A stretch of 64,000 bases of DNA from Candidatus Pantoea deserta. Its GTDB lineage: Bacteria; Pseudomonadota; Gammaproteobacteria; Enterobacterales; Enterobacteriaceae. The DNA is taken from assembly GCF_003813865.1 (NCBI RefSeq), contig NZ_RMVG01000016.1, positions 60,012 to 124,011 on the forward strand. The letters are read 5' to 3'. Both the position numbers and the translations under genes were made by a program. Every line of letters begins with the position of its first letter. Position 1 is the first letter of the stretch. The notes below the pieces were generated by a model. The model searched no databases. It had not been told where the DNA came from and worked only from the letters and a program-made list of their open reading frames with translations. This document shows, piece after piece, positions 43,582 through 52,603 of the stretch.

Positions 43582-44289
43582 TTAGCTGCCGCTAACGGTT
43601 CCGCTCATCACGCCTGATGCCTCGGCATCGACCAGAAAACAGATGAGCGTGGCATCCCGTTCGGCGGTGATAAAAGGCAAGGCGGCGCTATCTCCGGCAA
43701 CGTCGCCTTTATGCAGGCGCTGACCGTCCAGCGTCACAACGCCATCCAGCACCGCCAGCCAGGGCGCAAAGCCTGGGACCGCAGGAACCTCGATGGATTT
43801 GCCGCGTTCCAGACGCACATCATAGATATGCACCGCCTGGCGCAGCGTTAACGGCGCGGCGCTGCCTTCAGGCCCTGCCAGCCACGACCAGGCATTATGC
43901 GTAATGCCGTCAGCGCGCTCCAGCAGCTGGGTTTTCGCTTCGCCGCCTGCCTGCGCCGGGCGAATAAACGCCTGTAATACTTCGGCTTCGATCAGCGGCG
44001 CAGCTTCTTCATGCCGAAGTCCTTCCCCTGCATTCACCACCATGACGCGTTTGGCTGACAGAGGCGTGCGTGCGCCGTCGGCGTCGGTGTGCTGTACGGA
44101 CCCGCGCCACACATAGCTGAGAATATCGTCGTTGACGTGCTCGTGCATCGGAATACGCGCGCCGAGCTTCAGCGTCGTCATATCGACAATCGCCAGCGGT
44201 CCGAATTGCTCACCGGGCCGCAGGCGGCGAATGGTAAAAGGACCGTACTCGAAAAGCTGGCCACGATGGGCGCGAACAACGTTCATCAT
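43582..44289 (-). CDS. Pirin family protein (YhaK-like)
   Basis: Bicupin of 235 aa. The metal ligands of the N-terminal cupin are visible in MHEHVNDDILSYVWRG and GEGLRHEEAAP. Pirins such as YhaK and YhhW act as redox sensors or quercetinases. AGGAGAAG lies before two adjacent ATG codons, either of which could start it. No operon partner is evident. Confidence 0.85.
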   Translation of the reverse strand: MMNVVRAHRGQLFEYGPFTIRRLRPGEQFGPLAIVDMTTLKLGARIPMHEHVNDDILSYVWRGSVQHTDADGARTPLSAKRVMVVNAGEGLRHEEAAPLIEAEVLQAFIRPAQAGGEAKTQLLERADGITHNAWSWLAGPEGSAAPLTLRQAVHIYDVRLERGKSIEVPAVPGFAPWLAVLDGVVTLDGQRLHKGDVAGDSAALPFITAERDATLICFLVDAEASGVMSGTVSGS

Positions 44290-44419
44290 CTTCTCCTGTT
44301 AAAGGCGTTTAAAGAGATGATAAACCGATTAAATAAGATGATAAGGTGGGCTGGTTGTTGGGAGTGTTCAACTTTTTTGAACAAGCTGCCCGCCTGTAAG
44401 GACGGGCAGCCGCCAGGCT

Positions 44420-46147
44420 TTATTTACCCTGTTCGTCGCTCTCGCCGAGGAAGAAATACCACAGCGGTATCGACATCAGGCCGGTAAAGACAGAGGTATA
44501 GAGAATAACCATTAGCGCCTGGGTGACATACATCATCAGCGACCAGTCGCTGAAGGGGATCTGATACTGTTCAATAACGCCGCTGATAATGGCTTTGCCC
44601 ATCACCGTGCCCACAATCAGCCACAGAATGCCCACGCTGCGCAGAAAGTAGCGCATCTCTTTCTGTTTTGCAGCAAAGCGGCCGCGCACGATGCCCAGCG
44701 GCGACTGTTGCTCCAGCGGCGTTACCGGCTGCGGCCGCGCATCACGCTGCGCATCACGCCAGCGCACGACATCGATCGCGATAAACAGCAGCAAACTGAT
44801 GCCCATAACCGGCAGCGCCGTGCCCAGCGCCAGCGCGACAATCAGTGAGGCTCCCTGCGCATAGCGCGGCAGCGCCAGCCAGGCGCTCAGGAGCGTTTGC
44901 GCCGGATTTTGCGCAGGCAGCGCCGGACGACGCATCCACCACATGCGGTAGCCCAGCACAATCATGGCGCACAGGCCAAAGCCGAAAAGGGCGAGCAGCA
45001 GCTGATTAGGTAAGCCAAACAGCACGCCCATATGGGCATCCACGCCCCAGCGCGTCAGCTTCGCCACCAGCGGGAAATGGGCGAACTCAACGCGATCGAC
45101 AATGGCAAAATTCACGGGATCGACCGAGACGGCGTCCACCTGGCTTGGCCAGCTGCGATCTATTTCGCTCACCGTCCAGGCCTGGCCTTCACCCGCTGGC
45201 TGACGCAGTTCGACCTTAGCGGCCTGAATGCCGTTGCGGCGCGCCGCGCTCAGCACGCTGTCCCAGTCCGCATCGGCAGCATTGACCGCTTTTGCCGCCA
45301 CGGCGGGCATCGTCATGCCGCTCATATCCATGCCGTCCATGTGCGGCATCGTCTGGTGCTCAGCATGAGGATCGGCGCTGGCGGCGGGCGCGTTCGCATT
45401 CAGGGCGGTGCGCACCTGCGGCGTCAGCCAGCCTAAATCGCTGCGCATTTTATCAATGTTGCCGCCTGCCCACTGCGACCAGGTGAGACCCGTCACGGAG
45501 AAAAACACCAGACCCAGCGCCAGAACCAGACCCAGCGTAATGTGCCAGTGCCGGGTAAGCGCGAAGCCGGCGCGCGGCGTCTTTCGCTGTCGACGCGGCC
45601 GCGTGCCGAGCCACAGCAGGATACCGCCCAGCGCGGCCACCCACAGCCAGGAGGCGGCCAGCTCGCTGTAGATACGTCCGACATCGCCCAGCAGCAGGCC
45701 GCGATGCAGCTGATCGAGCCACATCCGCAGCGGCAGCACGCCGCTGGTGCCGTAAACGGTCATATCGCCCTTCACCTGTAAGGTATAGGGATCGATAAAC
45801 ACCGAGCGCGATTCTGACGCGCCGAGATCGCGCTGGCTGAACTGTACGCGCGTCGTATCCTCTGGGCCTGGAGCGGGACGCACCGCATAGATGCGCGCCG
45901 ACTCGCCGATATGTTGACGCGCCGCAGTGATTTGCGCAGAGAGAGAGCGGGCCTCGCCCTGGGGCTGAGTGGTCAGCGCGGAAGCGTAAAGCGCATGCTC
46001 CATCTGCGGCGTGAGCACATACAGCGTGCCCGTCAGCGCAGCGATAAAGATAAAGGGCGCGATAAACAGCCCGATGTAGAAGTGCAGGCGGCGCAGCAAG
46101 TTAAATAGCGAACCGCGCGGCCGTGCCGTTTCCCGAATTGATGACAT
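44420..46147 (-). CDS. PepSY-associated membrane protein with Met/His-rich loop
   Basis: Inner-membrane protein of 575 aa with an opening span RRLHFYIGLFIAPFIFIAAL and repeated PepSY_TM blocks, as in PiuB-like iron/copper reductase proteins. A periplasmic segment near residues 255-285 contains HAEHQTMPHMDGMDMSGMTM, a likely copper-binding stretch. It follows a DUF2946 gene rich in Met and His. Together they suggest copper handling or reduction of metal at the periplasmic face. Confidence 0.82.
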   Translation of the reverse strand: MSSIRETARPRGSLFNLLRRLHFYIGLFIAPFIFIAALTGTLYVLTPQMEHALYASALTTQPQGEARSLSAQITAARQHIGESARIYAVRPAPGPEDTTRVQFSQRDLGASESRSVFIDPYTLQVKGDMTVYGTSGVLPLRMWLDQLHRGLLLGDVGRIYSELAASWLWVAALGGILLWLGTRPRRQRKTPRAGFALTRHWHITLGLVLALGLVFFSVTGLTWSQWAGGNIDKMRSDLGWLTPQVRTALNANAPAASADPHAEHQTMPHMDGMDMSGMTMPAVAAKAVNAADADWDSVLSAARRNGIQAAKVELRQPAGEGQAWTVSEIDRSWPSQVDAVSVDPVNFAIVDRVEFAHFPLVAKLTRWGVDAHMGVLFGLPNQLLLALFGFGLCAMIVLGYRMWWMRRPALPAQNPAQTLLSAWLALPRYAQGASLIVALALGTALPVMGISLLLFIAIDVVRWRDAQRDARPQPVTPLEQQSPLGIVRGRFAAKQKEMRYFLRSVGILWLIVGTVMGKAIISGVIEQYQIPFSDWSLMMYVTQALMVILYTSVFTGLMSIPLWYFFLGESDEQGK

Positions 46148-46222
46148 AGCGCATCCAGTTTTATTCAGTTAAAAACGAGCCTGTCTCCGCCGCGTTATGC
46201 GGCAGACATGCAGGCATGCTGA

Positions 46223-46636
46223 TTAAAAAGCGCGGCGGGAAGGCGGGGCGCGAGGCCGATAGACGCGGATTTCACGCTGCCGCAGCGGCGGAAGCGTTCG
46301 CAACGGCGGCGGCGAGCGTGAAATCAGCAGCATTAGCCAGATCAGGGGAACGGCGGTCCAGAGCATCAGCGGCACATGCACCAGCAGTTCACAGTAGCCG
46401 CAGGCGAAACTCTCTTCGCCCGACATGCTGTGATCCGGGGACATCATGCCCTCTGCGCTGTGGTGCATCATCGGCATCGCCTCAGCGCTATGCGACATCA
46501 TCATCCGATCTGACATTGCATCGTGCTGGCTGGCCATTAGATCCTTTGATACCACGGGCGCGACAAACAGCAGCAGCACCGCCAGGATAGCCAGGCAGGC
46601 GCTTAATCGTTGTTGCAATGGGGTAAAAAAGGTCAT
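46223..46636 (-). CDS. DUF2946 family copper-related protein
   Basis: Protein of 137 aa with an N-terminal span (LAILAVLLLFVAPVVS), a Met/His-rich middle (MMMSHSAEAMPMMHHSAEGM), a FACGYCELLVH pair of Cys and a second span. DUF2946 genes often neighbour TonB-dependent copper receptors and PepSY proteins. The PepSY gene follows 75 bp downstream on the same strand; no TonB receptor is present here. Confidence 0.8.
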   Translation of the reverse strand: MTFFTPLQQRLSACLAILAVLLLFVAPVVSKDLMASQHDAMSDRMMMSHSAEAMPMMHHSAEGMMSPDHSMSGEESFACGYCELLVHVPLMLWTAVPLIWLMLLISRSPPPLRTLPPLRQREIRVYRPRAPPSRRAF

Positions 46637-46748
46637 GAAAACATCACTGGCCGGTAAACGTCAGGCGGCATTTTACCGCGTTGCGGTCCAGAACGGGGCT
46701 AAATCTGGAAAAATTCTTAGCCTTTGCGCTTACAGGTCAATAACGGAC

Positions 46749-47669
46749 TCAGAAAACCGAGCTACCGAGACGTTCGCTGAGCAGCTCCAGCACGGCGGTT
46801 CCGGCCAGCGAATTGCCGATGCGATCGAGACCGGGCGACCAGACGGCGATGCTCATTTTATTGGGAATGATGGCGATAATGCCGCCGCCGACGCCGGATT
46901 TCGCTGGCATACCGACGCGCCAGGCAAATTCGCCTGCGCCATCGTACATGCCGCTGGTGATCATCAGCGCATTAATTTGCCTCGCCTGGCGCGGCGAAAT
47001 GATCGGCACGCCATCTGCTGTCTTACCCTGATTCGCCAGGTAAACAAAGCTGCGCGCCAGCTCAATGCAGTTCATCGACAGCGCGCAGTAGTGAAAATAG
47101 GTTTGTAACACTTCACTGACATCGTTATGGAAATTGCCGAAAGATTTCATTAGCCAGGCGATGGCGGCATTACGAGCGGAATATTCGTACTCTGAGCGGG
47201 CGACGTGGCGATCATACTGGATGTCACTCTGCCCGCTCAGCTGGCGCACAATCTCCAGCATGCGCTGGCGCGGCGCGGTCAGACGCGTTTCCAGCATATC
47301 GCATACCACCAGCGCGCCGGCGTTGATAAAGGGGTTGCGCGGTTTGCCGTGCTCGAGTTCCAGCTGCACCAGGGAATTAAACGGCTGACCGGAAGGCTCT
47401 TTGCCGACGCGCTGCCAGAGTTCGTCGTCGCTGTAGCGCGTCAGCGCGACGCTCAGCGACAGGACCTTGGAAATCGACTGAATCGAAAAGCGAGTCTGTG
47501 CATCGCCGGCCTGCCAGATTTGTCCATCCGGCGTCGCGATAGCGATACCCAGCGCATGGGCAGGCACCTCGGCCAGCGCGGGAATATAGTCGGCGACCTT
47601 GCCTTGCGCGGTGAGCGGACGAACCTGATCCAGCAGGGTTTCCAGCAGAGCGTTGTCGAGTTCGGTCAC
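46749..47669 (-). CDS. glsB: Glutaminase, YneH/GlsB type
   Basis: Serine-dependent glutaminase of 306 aa. It converts glutamine to glutamate and ammonia. The catalytic SIQSISKVL (Ser-x-x-Lys), the [11 protein letters not shown] segment, the [20 protein letters not shown] loop and [13 protein letters not shown] are all conserved. In E. coli this gene is next to sad; here sad is at the other end of the window. Confidence 0.92.
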   Translation of the reverse strand: MTELDNALLETLLDQVRPLTAQGKVADYIPALAEVPAHALGIAIATPDGQIWQAGDAQTRFSIQSISKVLSLSVALTRYSDDELWQRVGKEPSGQPFNSLVQLELEHGKPRNPFINAGALVVCDMLETRLTAPRQRMLEIVRQLSGQSDIQYDRHVARSEYEYSARNAAIAWLMKSFGNFHNDVSEVLQTYFHYCALSMNCIELARSFVYLANQGKTADGVPIISPRQARQINALMITSGMYDGAGEFAWRVGMPAKSGVGGGIIAIIPNKMSIAVWSPGLDRIGNSLAGTAVLELLSERLGSSVF

Positions 47670-47817
47670 AGGTGAATCTCCATTTCTTAAGCCACTGGCG
47701 GCGGATAATGAACGTCCTCAGGCGCTGAATCAATGCGACCTGTACAAAATGTGTGAAATCGGGCGCGTTTACTTCTACCGTTCAGGCAATACTCTTTATC
47801 GCCACAGAGAGGTCGCT

Positions 47818-48168
47818 ATGTTAACTAACCTGTTTAGCCATTTTCCTGAAGCCGCTGAGCGCGGCACACAAGAGACATTTGAGGAGCTGCTATCCCGACC
47901 CGATGTCCGCATTGAGCGTATTATCTCTACCGGACAGGCGAGTCCGCCTGACTTCTGGTACAGCCAGCCGCAGGGCGAATGGGTCCTGGTGATGCAGGGT
48001 GCGGCGGGCCTGCAAATCGAGCACGAGGAGCAGGAGCGCGTGCTGCGCGCCGGTGACTTCGTGCATCTCCCCGCGCAGCTGCGCCACCGCGTTAACTGGA
48101 CCAGCGACAAAGAGCCAACCATCTGGCTGGCCGTTCACTATGATTTGCCCCAGGCGTGCGACGACTAA
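47818..48168 (+). CDS. Single-domain cupin protein
   Basis: Protein of 116 aa. The cupin motifs are QGEWVLVMQGAAGLQIE and LRAGDFVHLPAQLRHRV, with the C-terminal IWLAVHYD. AGAGAGG lies upstream of the ATG at 47818. It is a small metal-binding cupin of unknown substrate and may be a sugar or amino acid isomerase or binding protein. It is convergent with the MFS gene, with a 3-bp gap. Confidence 0.75.
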   Translation: MLTNLFSHFPEAAERGTQETFEELLSRPDVRIERIISTGQASPPDFWYSQPQGEWVLVMQGAAGLQIEHEEQERVLRAGDFVHLPAQLRHRVNWTSDKEPTIWLAVHYDLPQACDD

Positions 48169-48171
48169 GCG

Positions 48172-49380
48172 TCAGGACATTTGTCGGGCACTGCTTGCCA
48201 GCGGCGCCAGCACCATTTGCAGCAGGCTGGTCACCGCCAGCAGAGCCAGCGGCAGGGTCCAGCTGGCGCTCAGCTCATGCAACATGCCGAAGCAGAGCGG
48301 ACCGGTCGCCGCCAGCGCATAGCCTATGCACTGCGCCATACCGGAGAGCTGCGACGCCTGGCGATGATCGCGCGCGCGCAGGTTAAACAGCGACAGACAA
48401 AGCACCAGCGACGCGCCTGCGCCTAATCCGGCAATCGTCAGCCACAGCGCCGCCAGCACTGGCAACAGCAACAGTCCCGTGACGCCGCAAAAAATCGCCG
48501 CGGAGGCGATAAAGGCCGTCACGCGCGCATCGCGCAGTCGCTTCAACGCCACCATGCAACCGAGATTGGCCACAATCGCGATCGCCTGATAGAGAAACAG
48601 AAGCCAGCCAGCCTCTGCCTGGCTAAAGCCCGTCGCCTGGGCATAGGGCGTAAACCAGTCGATAAGCGTATAAAAAGCCAGCGACTGTAGCCCCATAAAC
48701 AGCGAAACCTGCCAGCCGATTGCCGAACGCCAGGGAGAGCTGACGGTGACAGCCGAGGCTGGCTGAACGCTGTGCGTCGGGCTGGCCGCGCGCGATGACA
48801 GCAGCGGCAGCCAGGCCAGCAGCGCTATCATGCCCGGTATGGCCCAGACCCCCAGAGAAAGCCGCCAGTCTGCGGATGAAACCGCCGCCAGCGGCACGGC
48901 GATGCCGGAGGCAAAGCTGGCGGTAAGCGACATGGTTGCGGCATAGAGTCCGATATATTTTGCGGTGTGCTGCGTAAAGTCACGCTTAATCAGCGGGGGC
49001 AACAGCACATTGGCAGCGGCAATACCGGCGCTGAGCATCAACGTGCCTGCCCACAGCATGATTTCACTGGGGAACCAGCGCGCGACGGAGCCAGACGTAA
49101 TAAGCAGCAGAGCGCTCCACAGGCTGCGCTCCAGCCCAAAGCGATTGCCTGCCAGCGAGGCAACGGGCGCCAGCAGGGCGAACAGGATTAACGGGATAAA
49201 GTTAAAAAAACCAGCCGCCGCAGCGCTTAAACCAAAGGCGTGACGGATGTTTTCCAGCACCGGCCCGACCGCGGTGATCGGCGCGCGCAGATTCGCGGCG
49301 GTCAGCAGTAAAACCAGCAGAAAAAAACCAGACTGTGTAAAGCGCGAAGCGCGGGTAGCAGAAATCTGTTGAAGGCTCAT
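48172..49380 (-). CDS. CynX/NimT-family MFS transporter
   Basis: Inner-membrane protein of 402 aa with about twelve spans. The segment AANLRAPITAVGPVLENIRH after the first span and the RFGLERSLW loop mark the CynX/NimT group, which carries cyanate, 2-nitroimidazole or similar compounds. The direction and substrate cannot be read from sequence. Confidence 0.83.
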   Translation of the reverse strand: MSLQQISATRASRFTQSGFFLLVLLLTAANLRAPITAVGPVLENIRHAFGLSAAAAGFFNFIPLILFALLAPVASLAGNRFGLERSLWSALLLITSGSVARWFPSEIMLWAGTLMLSAGIAAANVLLPPLIKRDFTQHTAKYIGLYAATMSLTASFASGIAVPLAAVSSADWRLSLGVWAIPGMIALLAWLPLLSSRAASPTHSVQPASAVTVSSPWRSAIGWQVSLFMGLQSLAFYTLIDWFTPYAQATGFSQAEAGWLLFLYQAIAIVANLGCMVALKRLRDARVTAFIASAAIFCGVTGLLLLPVLAALWLTIAGLGAGASLVLCLSLFNLRARDHRQASQLSGMAQCIGYALAATGPLCFGMLHELSASWTLPLALLAVTSLLQMVLAPLASSARQMS

Positions 49381-49843
49381 AAGATCCGCATCACAAAGTG
49401 CGGCAATGCCGCTGTGGTGCGTTGGATAACGTTAACGCTTACGCATCAGGCGGGTAAGCCGCTGATGTCTGCGCGCTACTCTAATCACTCAGGCGGTCTC
49501 TGTAAAGTCAGGCAAAAGTTTCGCGACGCGACTATTTATAGGTGCGCTAAATAACTGAACGTTAATAAATGAGCAGAAATTATTTCTGTTTAAGGGAAAC
49601 CGCCGCGCCAAATAAGCGAGCCGCAAAGAAAGTCGCCGTTAGTGTGTTCTCCACAGGGCAAAGCGGTTATTTAAGTGAGGCGGCAATACAGGGATAAATA
49701 AGAATATTCCTTAATAATCAATTCGCTTTTTCTACGCGCTCCGCTTTTATTAAATTTGCGCAATTGTACTTAGCATCTATTATTAATTTCTGTAGCGTCC
49801 TGGCCAGGAAAGCACTCACATAATCTGTTAAGAGGAACCTGTA
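49381..49843. promoter_or_regulatory. Gap upstream of yciF with promoter-like elements and a palindrome
   Basis: 463 bp without a gene. Near the right end, TTGCGC (49756-49761) and CTATTAT (49777-49783) are spaced 16 bp apart; the C before the -10 fits sigma-S preference. A perfect 12-bp palindrome TCCTGGCCAGGA lies at 49798-49809, before the yciF ribosome site. Confidence 0.4.
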
Positions 49844-50320
49844 ATGGCGATTAAAACACTGGTCGATCTTTTTATTCACGATCTTTCTGATGTTTATAGT
49901 GCGGAAAAACAGATTACTCGTGCGCTGCCTAAAATGGCGCGGGCTGCCACAGACGAATCGTTAAAAGCCGCCTTTGAAACGCACCTGGAAGAGACGCGTG
50001 GCCAGATCGAACGTCTTGACCAAATTGTTGAAAAAACTGAAGAACTGCGTATTCGTCGTATGAAATGTCATGCCCTTGAAGGCCTGGTGGAAGAAGCGCA
50101 GGAGATTATTGAATCTGTTGAAGCGGGTCCGGTGCGTGACGCGGGATTAATTGGCGCGGCGCAAAAAGTTGAACACTATGAAATTGCGACCTACGGCACG
50201 CTGACGGCGATGGCGAAAAGACTGGGCTTTGACGAAGCGGCGAAATTACTGGCTGAAACGCTGAAGGAAGAAAAAGCCACGGATGAAAAGCTGAATGTTA
50301 TTGCTGAGAAAACCAGCTAA
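49844..50320 (+). CDS. yciF: Ferritin-like stress protein YciF
   Basis: Four-helix-bundle protein of 158 aa matching E. coli YciF: LVDLFIHDLSDVYSAEKQIT, ALPKMARAATDESLKAAFE, AAQKVEHYEIATYGTLTAMA. YciF homologues have a di-metal site of Glu and His in these helices. It is first in the yciF-yciE-katN operon, which in Salmonella is sigma-S controlled and bile-induced. Confidence 0.9.
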   Translation: MAIKTLVDLFIHDLSDVYSAEKQITRALPKMARAATDESLKAAFETHLEETRGQIERLDQIVEKTEELRIRRMKCHALEGLVEEAQEIIESVEAGPVRDAGLIGAAQKVEHYEIATYGTLTAMAKRLGFDEAAKLLAETLKEEKATDEKLNVIAEKTS

Positions 50321-50374
50321 CACACCGTTTTGATGTAATGATTTTGCTGCACACTATTTTCCAAGAGGTGAATC

Positions 50375-50881
50375 ATGACACACGAAGAAAATTATCTTGC
50401 CTGGTTGAAAGATGCTCACGCAATGGAAAAACAGGCAGAAAGCATGCTGGAAAAAATGGCTGCCCGTCTTGAGCACTATCCGGATTTAAAAGCGCGCATT
50501 CAGCAGCATATCGAAGAAACGCGTCAGCAGCAGAGCCTGTTACAGACCGTTATCGACCGTAATGACACCTCTCGCTCCGCCTTTAAAGATGCAATAGGCA
50601 AGCTCTCTGCGCTAGGTCAGGCAATGGGCGGAATGTTCGCCGATGACGAAGTCGTAAAAGGCGCGATCAGCGGCTATGTCTTTGAGCAGTTCGAAATTGC
50701 TAACTACACCTCGCTGATTGCCGCCGCGCAGCTGGTGGGCGATGAAGAAGGCGTACGGATTTTTGAGCAGATCCGCGAGCAGGAAATTGCTATGGCCGAA
50801 TGGTGCCTGACCCATCTGCCGGACGTCACTCAGCAATTTATGACGCGCGACGCGGCTGAAGGCGTAGAAGCGAAAAAATAA
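50375..50881 (+). CDS. yciE: Ferritin-like stress protein YciE
   Basis: Protein of 168 aa matching E. coli YciE: YLAWLKDAHAMEKQAESMLE, SGYVFEQFEIANYTSLIAAA and the shared C-terminus DGVEAKK-like EGVEAKK. It is also a ferritin-like bundle. AGAGGTG precedes the ATG. It lies between yciF and katN. Confidence 0.9.
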   Translation: MTHEENYLAWLKDAHAMEKQAESMLEKMAARLEHYPDLKARIQQHIEETRQQQSLLQTVIDRNDTSRSAFKDAIGKLSALGQAMGGMFADDEVVKGAISGYVFEQFEIANYTSLIAAAQLVGDEEGVRIFEQIREQEIAMAEWCLTHLPDVTQQFMTRDAAEGVEAKK

Positions 50882-50934
50882 CGCCTGAGCCAGCCCCATA
50901 ACAAGGGCGACATCTAACTGGAAAGGAAAGAGCA

Positions 50935-51840
50935 ATGTTCAGACATGTGAAGAAATTGCAGTATACGGTCCGGGTTGAGAAGCCTAACCCCGGCCTGGCT
51001 AACCTGCTGCTTGAGCAGTTTGGCGGGCCACAGGGTGAGCTTGCGGCAGCGTGTCGCTACTTCACCCAGGGTCTGGGCGACGATGATCCAGGCCGTAAAG
51101 ATATGCTGATGGATATCGCCACGGAAGAATTGAGTCACCTTGAGATTATCGGCTCCCTGGTGGGGATGCTGAATAAAGGCGCAAAAGGGAAACTTGCCGA
51201 GGGCACCGAAGAAGAGGGCGAACTCTACCGCACCATTACGGGCGCCGGTAATGACAGCCACTTAACCTCACTGCTGTATGGCGGTGGGCCGCCGTTAACC
51301 AACTCTGGCGGCGTACCCTGGACGGCGGCCTATATCGATACCATCGGAGAAGTCACGGCAGATTTACGTTCGAACATTGCTGCTGAGGCGCGCGCGAAAA
51401 TTCTTTATGAGCGCCTCATTAATATGACAGACGATGTTGGCGTCAAAGACGCGCTGGGCTTTTTGATGACGCGTGAAGTGGCGCACCAGATCTCTTTTGA
51501 AAAGGCGCTCTACTCAATTCGCAACAATTTTCCGCCGGGCAAATTGCCGCCGATTGAGCAGTATTCCAATGTTTACTACAACATGTCGGCGGGCGAAGGA
51601 GATATTCGCGGAAGCTGGAATGCTGACGAGAACTTCGAGTATGTGGCCGATCCGTCACCGGCTGTCGACGGCGGCGACGGCGGGGCGACCGTCAATCTGC
51701 CGTCCGACCAGGCGTCTGACCTGGAAAATATGGCAAACCGTACGGCGTCTGACCGCAGCCTGAATCCCACCACTGGCGCAGAGCTTGGCTCAACGCAGGG
51801 TGAGGCCAGTCAGGTGAACTCGCCAAAACCCCGCTCGTAA
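50935..51840 (+). CDS. katN: Manganese catalase
   Basis: Protein of 301 aa that breaks down hydrogen peroxide with a di-manganese centre. Metal-ligand helices are seen in MLMDIATEELSHLEIIGSL and AKILYERLINMTDD with MTREVAHQISFEKAL. The C-terminal 70 residues are a flexible Gly/Asp/Asn-rich tail. The order yciF-yciE-katN matches Salmonella yciGFE-katN, except that no yciG is adjacent. Confidence 0.92.
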   Translation: MFRHVKKLQYTVRVEKPNPGLANLLLEQFGGPQGELAAACRYFTQGLGDDDPGRKDMLMDIATEELSHLEIIGSLVGMLNKGAKGKLAEGTEEEGELYRTITGAGNDSHLTSLLYGGGPPLTNSGGVPWTAAYIDTIGEVTADLRSNIAAEARAKILYERLINMTDDVGVKDALGFLMTREVAHQISFEKALYSIRNNFPPGKLPPIEQYSNVYYNMSAGEGDIRGSWNADENFEYVADPSPAVDGGDGGATVNLPSDQASDLENMANRTASDRSLNPTTGAELGSTQGEASQVNSPKPRS

Positions 51841-51847
51841 TGCCTCT

Positions 51848-51873
51848 CGCGTCAGCCAGTCCCGGCTGACGCG
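51848..51873 (+). terminator. Terminator of the yciFE-katN operon
   Basis: Arms CGCGTCAGCC and GGCTGACGCG form ten pairs with a six-base loop, then ACTTTCTCTTTT. It starts 8 bp after katN and also faces the convergent lipoprotein gene. Confidence 0.8.
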
Positions 51874-51898
51874 ACTTTCTCTTTTATATTCTTCCGCG

Positions 51899-52072
51899 TT
51901 AATGAAATTCCGGTTCCGGGAAATGACCGCAGTCGTTCTGGCTGGGAGTTGTGCCGGGCTGGCAGGTCTGCTGCCGCGTTTCGCCAGAAGGCACGGGTTT
52001 TTCAGGGGCCAGCGGGCCGGAGTTACAGGCGCTCAGCAGGGTAACAAACAGGGTAAAGATGAGAAAACGCAT
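51899..52072 (-). CDS. Small lipoprotein, 57 aa
   Basis: Starts MRFLIFTLFVTLLSACNSGP, with a lipobox LSAC (acylated Cys at about residue 16). The mature part is about 40 residues, Pro/Gln-rich, with two more Cys (QQTCQPGTTPSQNDCGHF) that could form a disulfide. AAGGAG lies before the ATG at 52072. No family was recognised; it should sit in a cell-envelope membrane. Confidence 0.7.
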   Translation of the reverse strand: MRFLIFTLFVTLLSACNSGPLAPEKPVPSGETRQQTCQPGTTPSQNDCGHFPEPEFH

Positions 52073-52211
52073 ATCCGCTCCTTGTGATGAGATGAAGAAA
52101 GCAAACAAACGTCGGTGGTCTGTCGTACAACCAGAGGCGTACAGATAAGTGTAGCTGGCGGCGGGAAAGTGTCGAAAAATCAGTGTGAAGCCGCCGGGGC
52201 GGCTTGCAAAA

Positions 52212-52385
52212 TCAGAACAGGGCGAACATCAGGGCGACGGGGAAGCTCATCGGCCAGGTCGCGCCGACCAGAAAAGCGCTTAGCGCGCGAATTGACAGCT
52301 TATCCTTTGCGATGAAAAAAGTGATTAGCGTGGCAATCGAAGCCATAACGGCATAGAACACCAGCATATGTTGATAGAGGCTCAT
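52212..52385 (-). CDS. ortT: OrtT/GhoT-family membrane toxin
   Basis: A 57-aa membrane protein, starting MSLYQHMLVFYAVMASIATL and ending LSAFLVGATWPMSFPVALMF plus ALF. Both the length and the C-terminal motif match E. coli OrtT and GhoT, inner-membrane peptides that lower membrane potential and ATP and slow growth. GGAG lies before the ATG. No GhoS-like antitoxin gene is adjacent, which fits the orphan OrtT type. An FNR-like box lies upstream. Confidence 0.85.
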   Translation of the reverse strand: MSLYQHMLVFYAVMASIATLITFFIAKDKLSIRALSAFLVGATWPMSFPVALMFALF

Positions 52386-52435
52386 CAATACTCCGCATCG
52401 TTATAGTGGTTTTGCTGCGCACTATGCGGAAAATA

Positions 52436-52449
52436 GTGATCCAGATCAA
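52436..52449 (-). promoter_or_regulatory. FNR-like box upstream of ortT
   Basis: On the minus strand TTGATCTGGATCAC matches TTGAT-N4-ATCAA at nine of ten positions. A TATAAC -10 candidate lies at about 52400-52405. The spacing places the box near -49, close to but not at the classic -41.5. Confidence 0.4.
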
Positions 52450-52603
52450 GTAAAAGCCGTCAGGATGTTAAAGAAATAGCCACGGACGCCGACAACTCAA
52501 CGTTACGGGCGATTTCAGGCTGAAACTGGCCCGTGAAAACGCGCCAAATCCTTCCGGCGCAAGGGCTGCCACGCGCGAAGGCGCATGGCGAAGCTGGTCA
52601 GCA

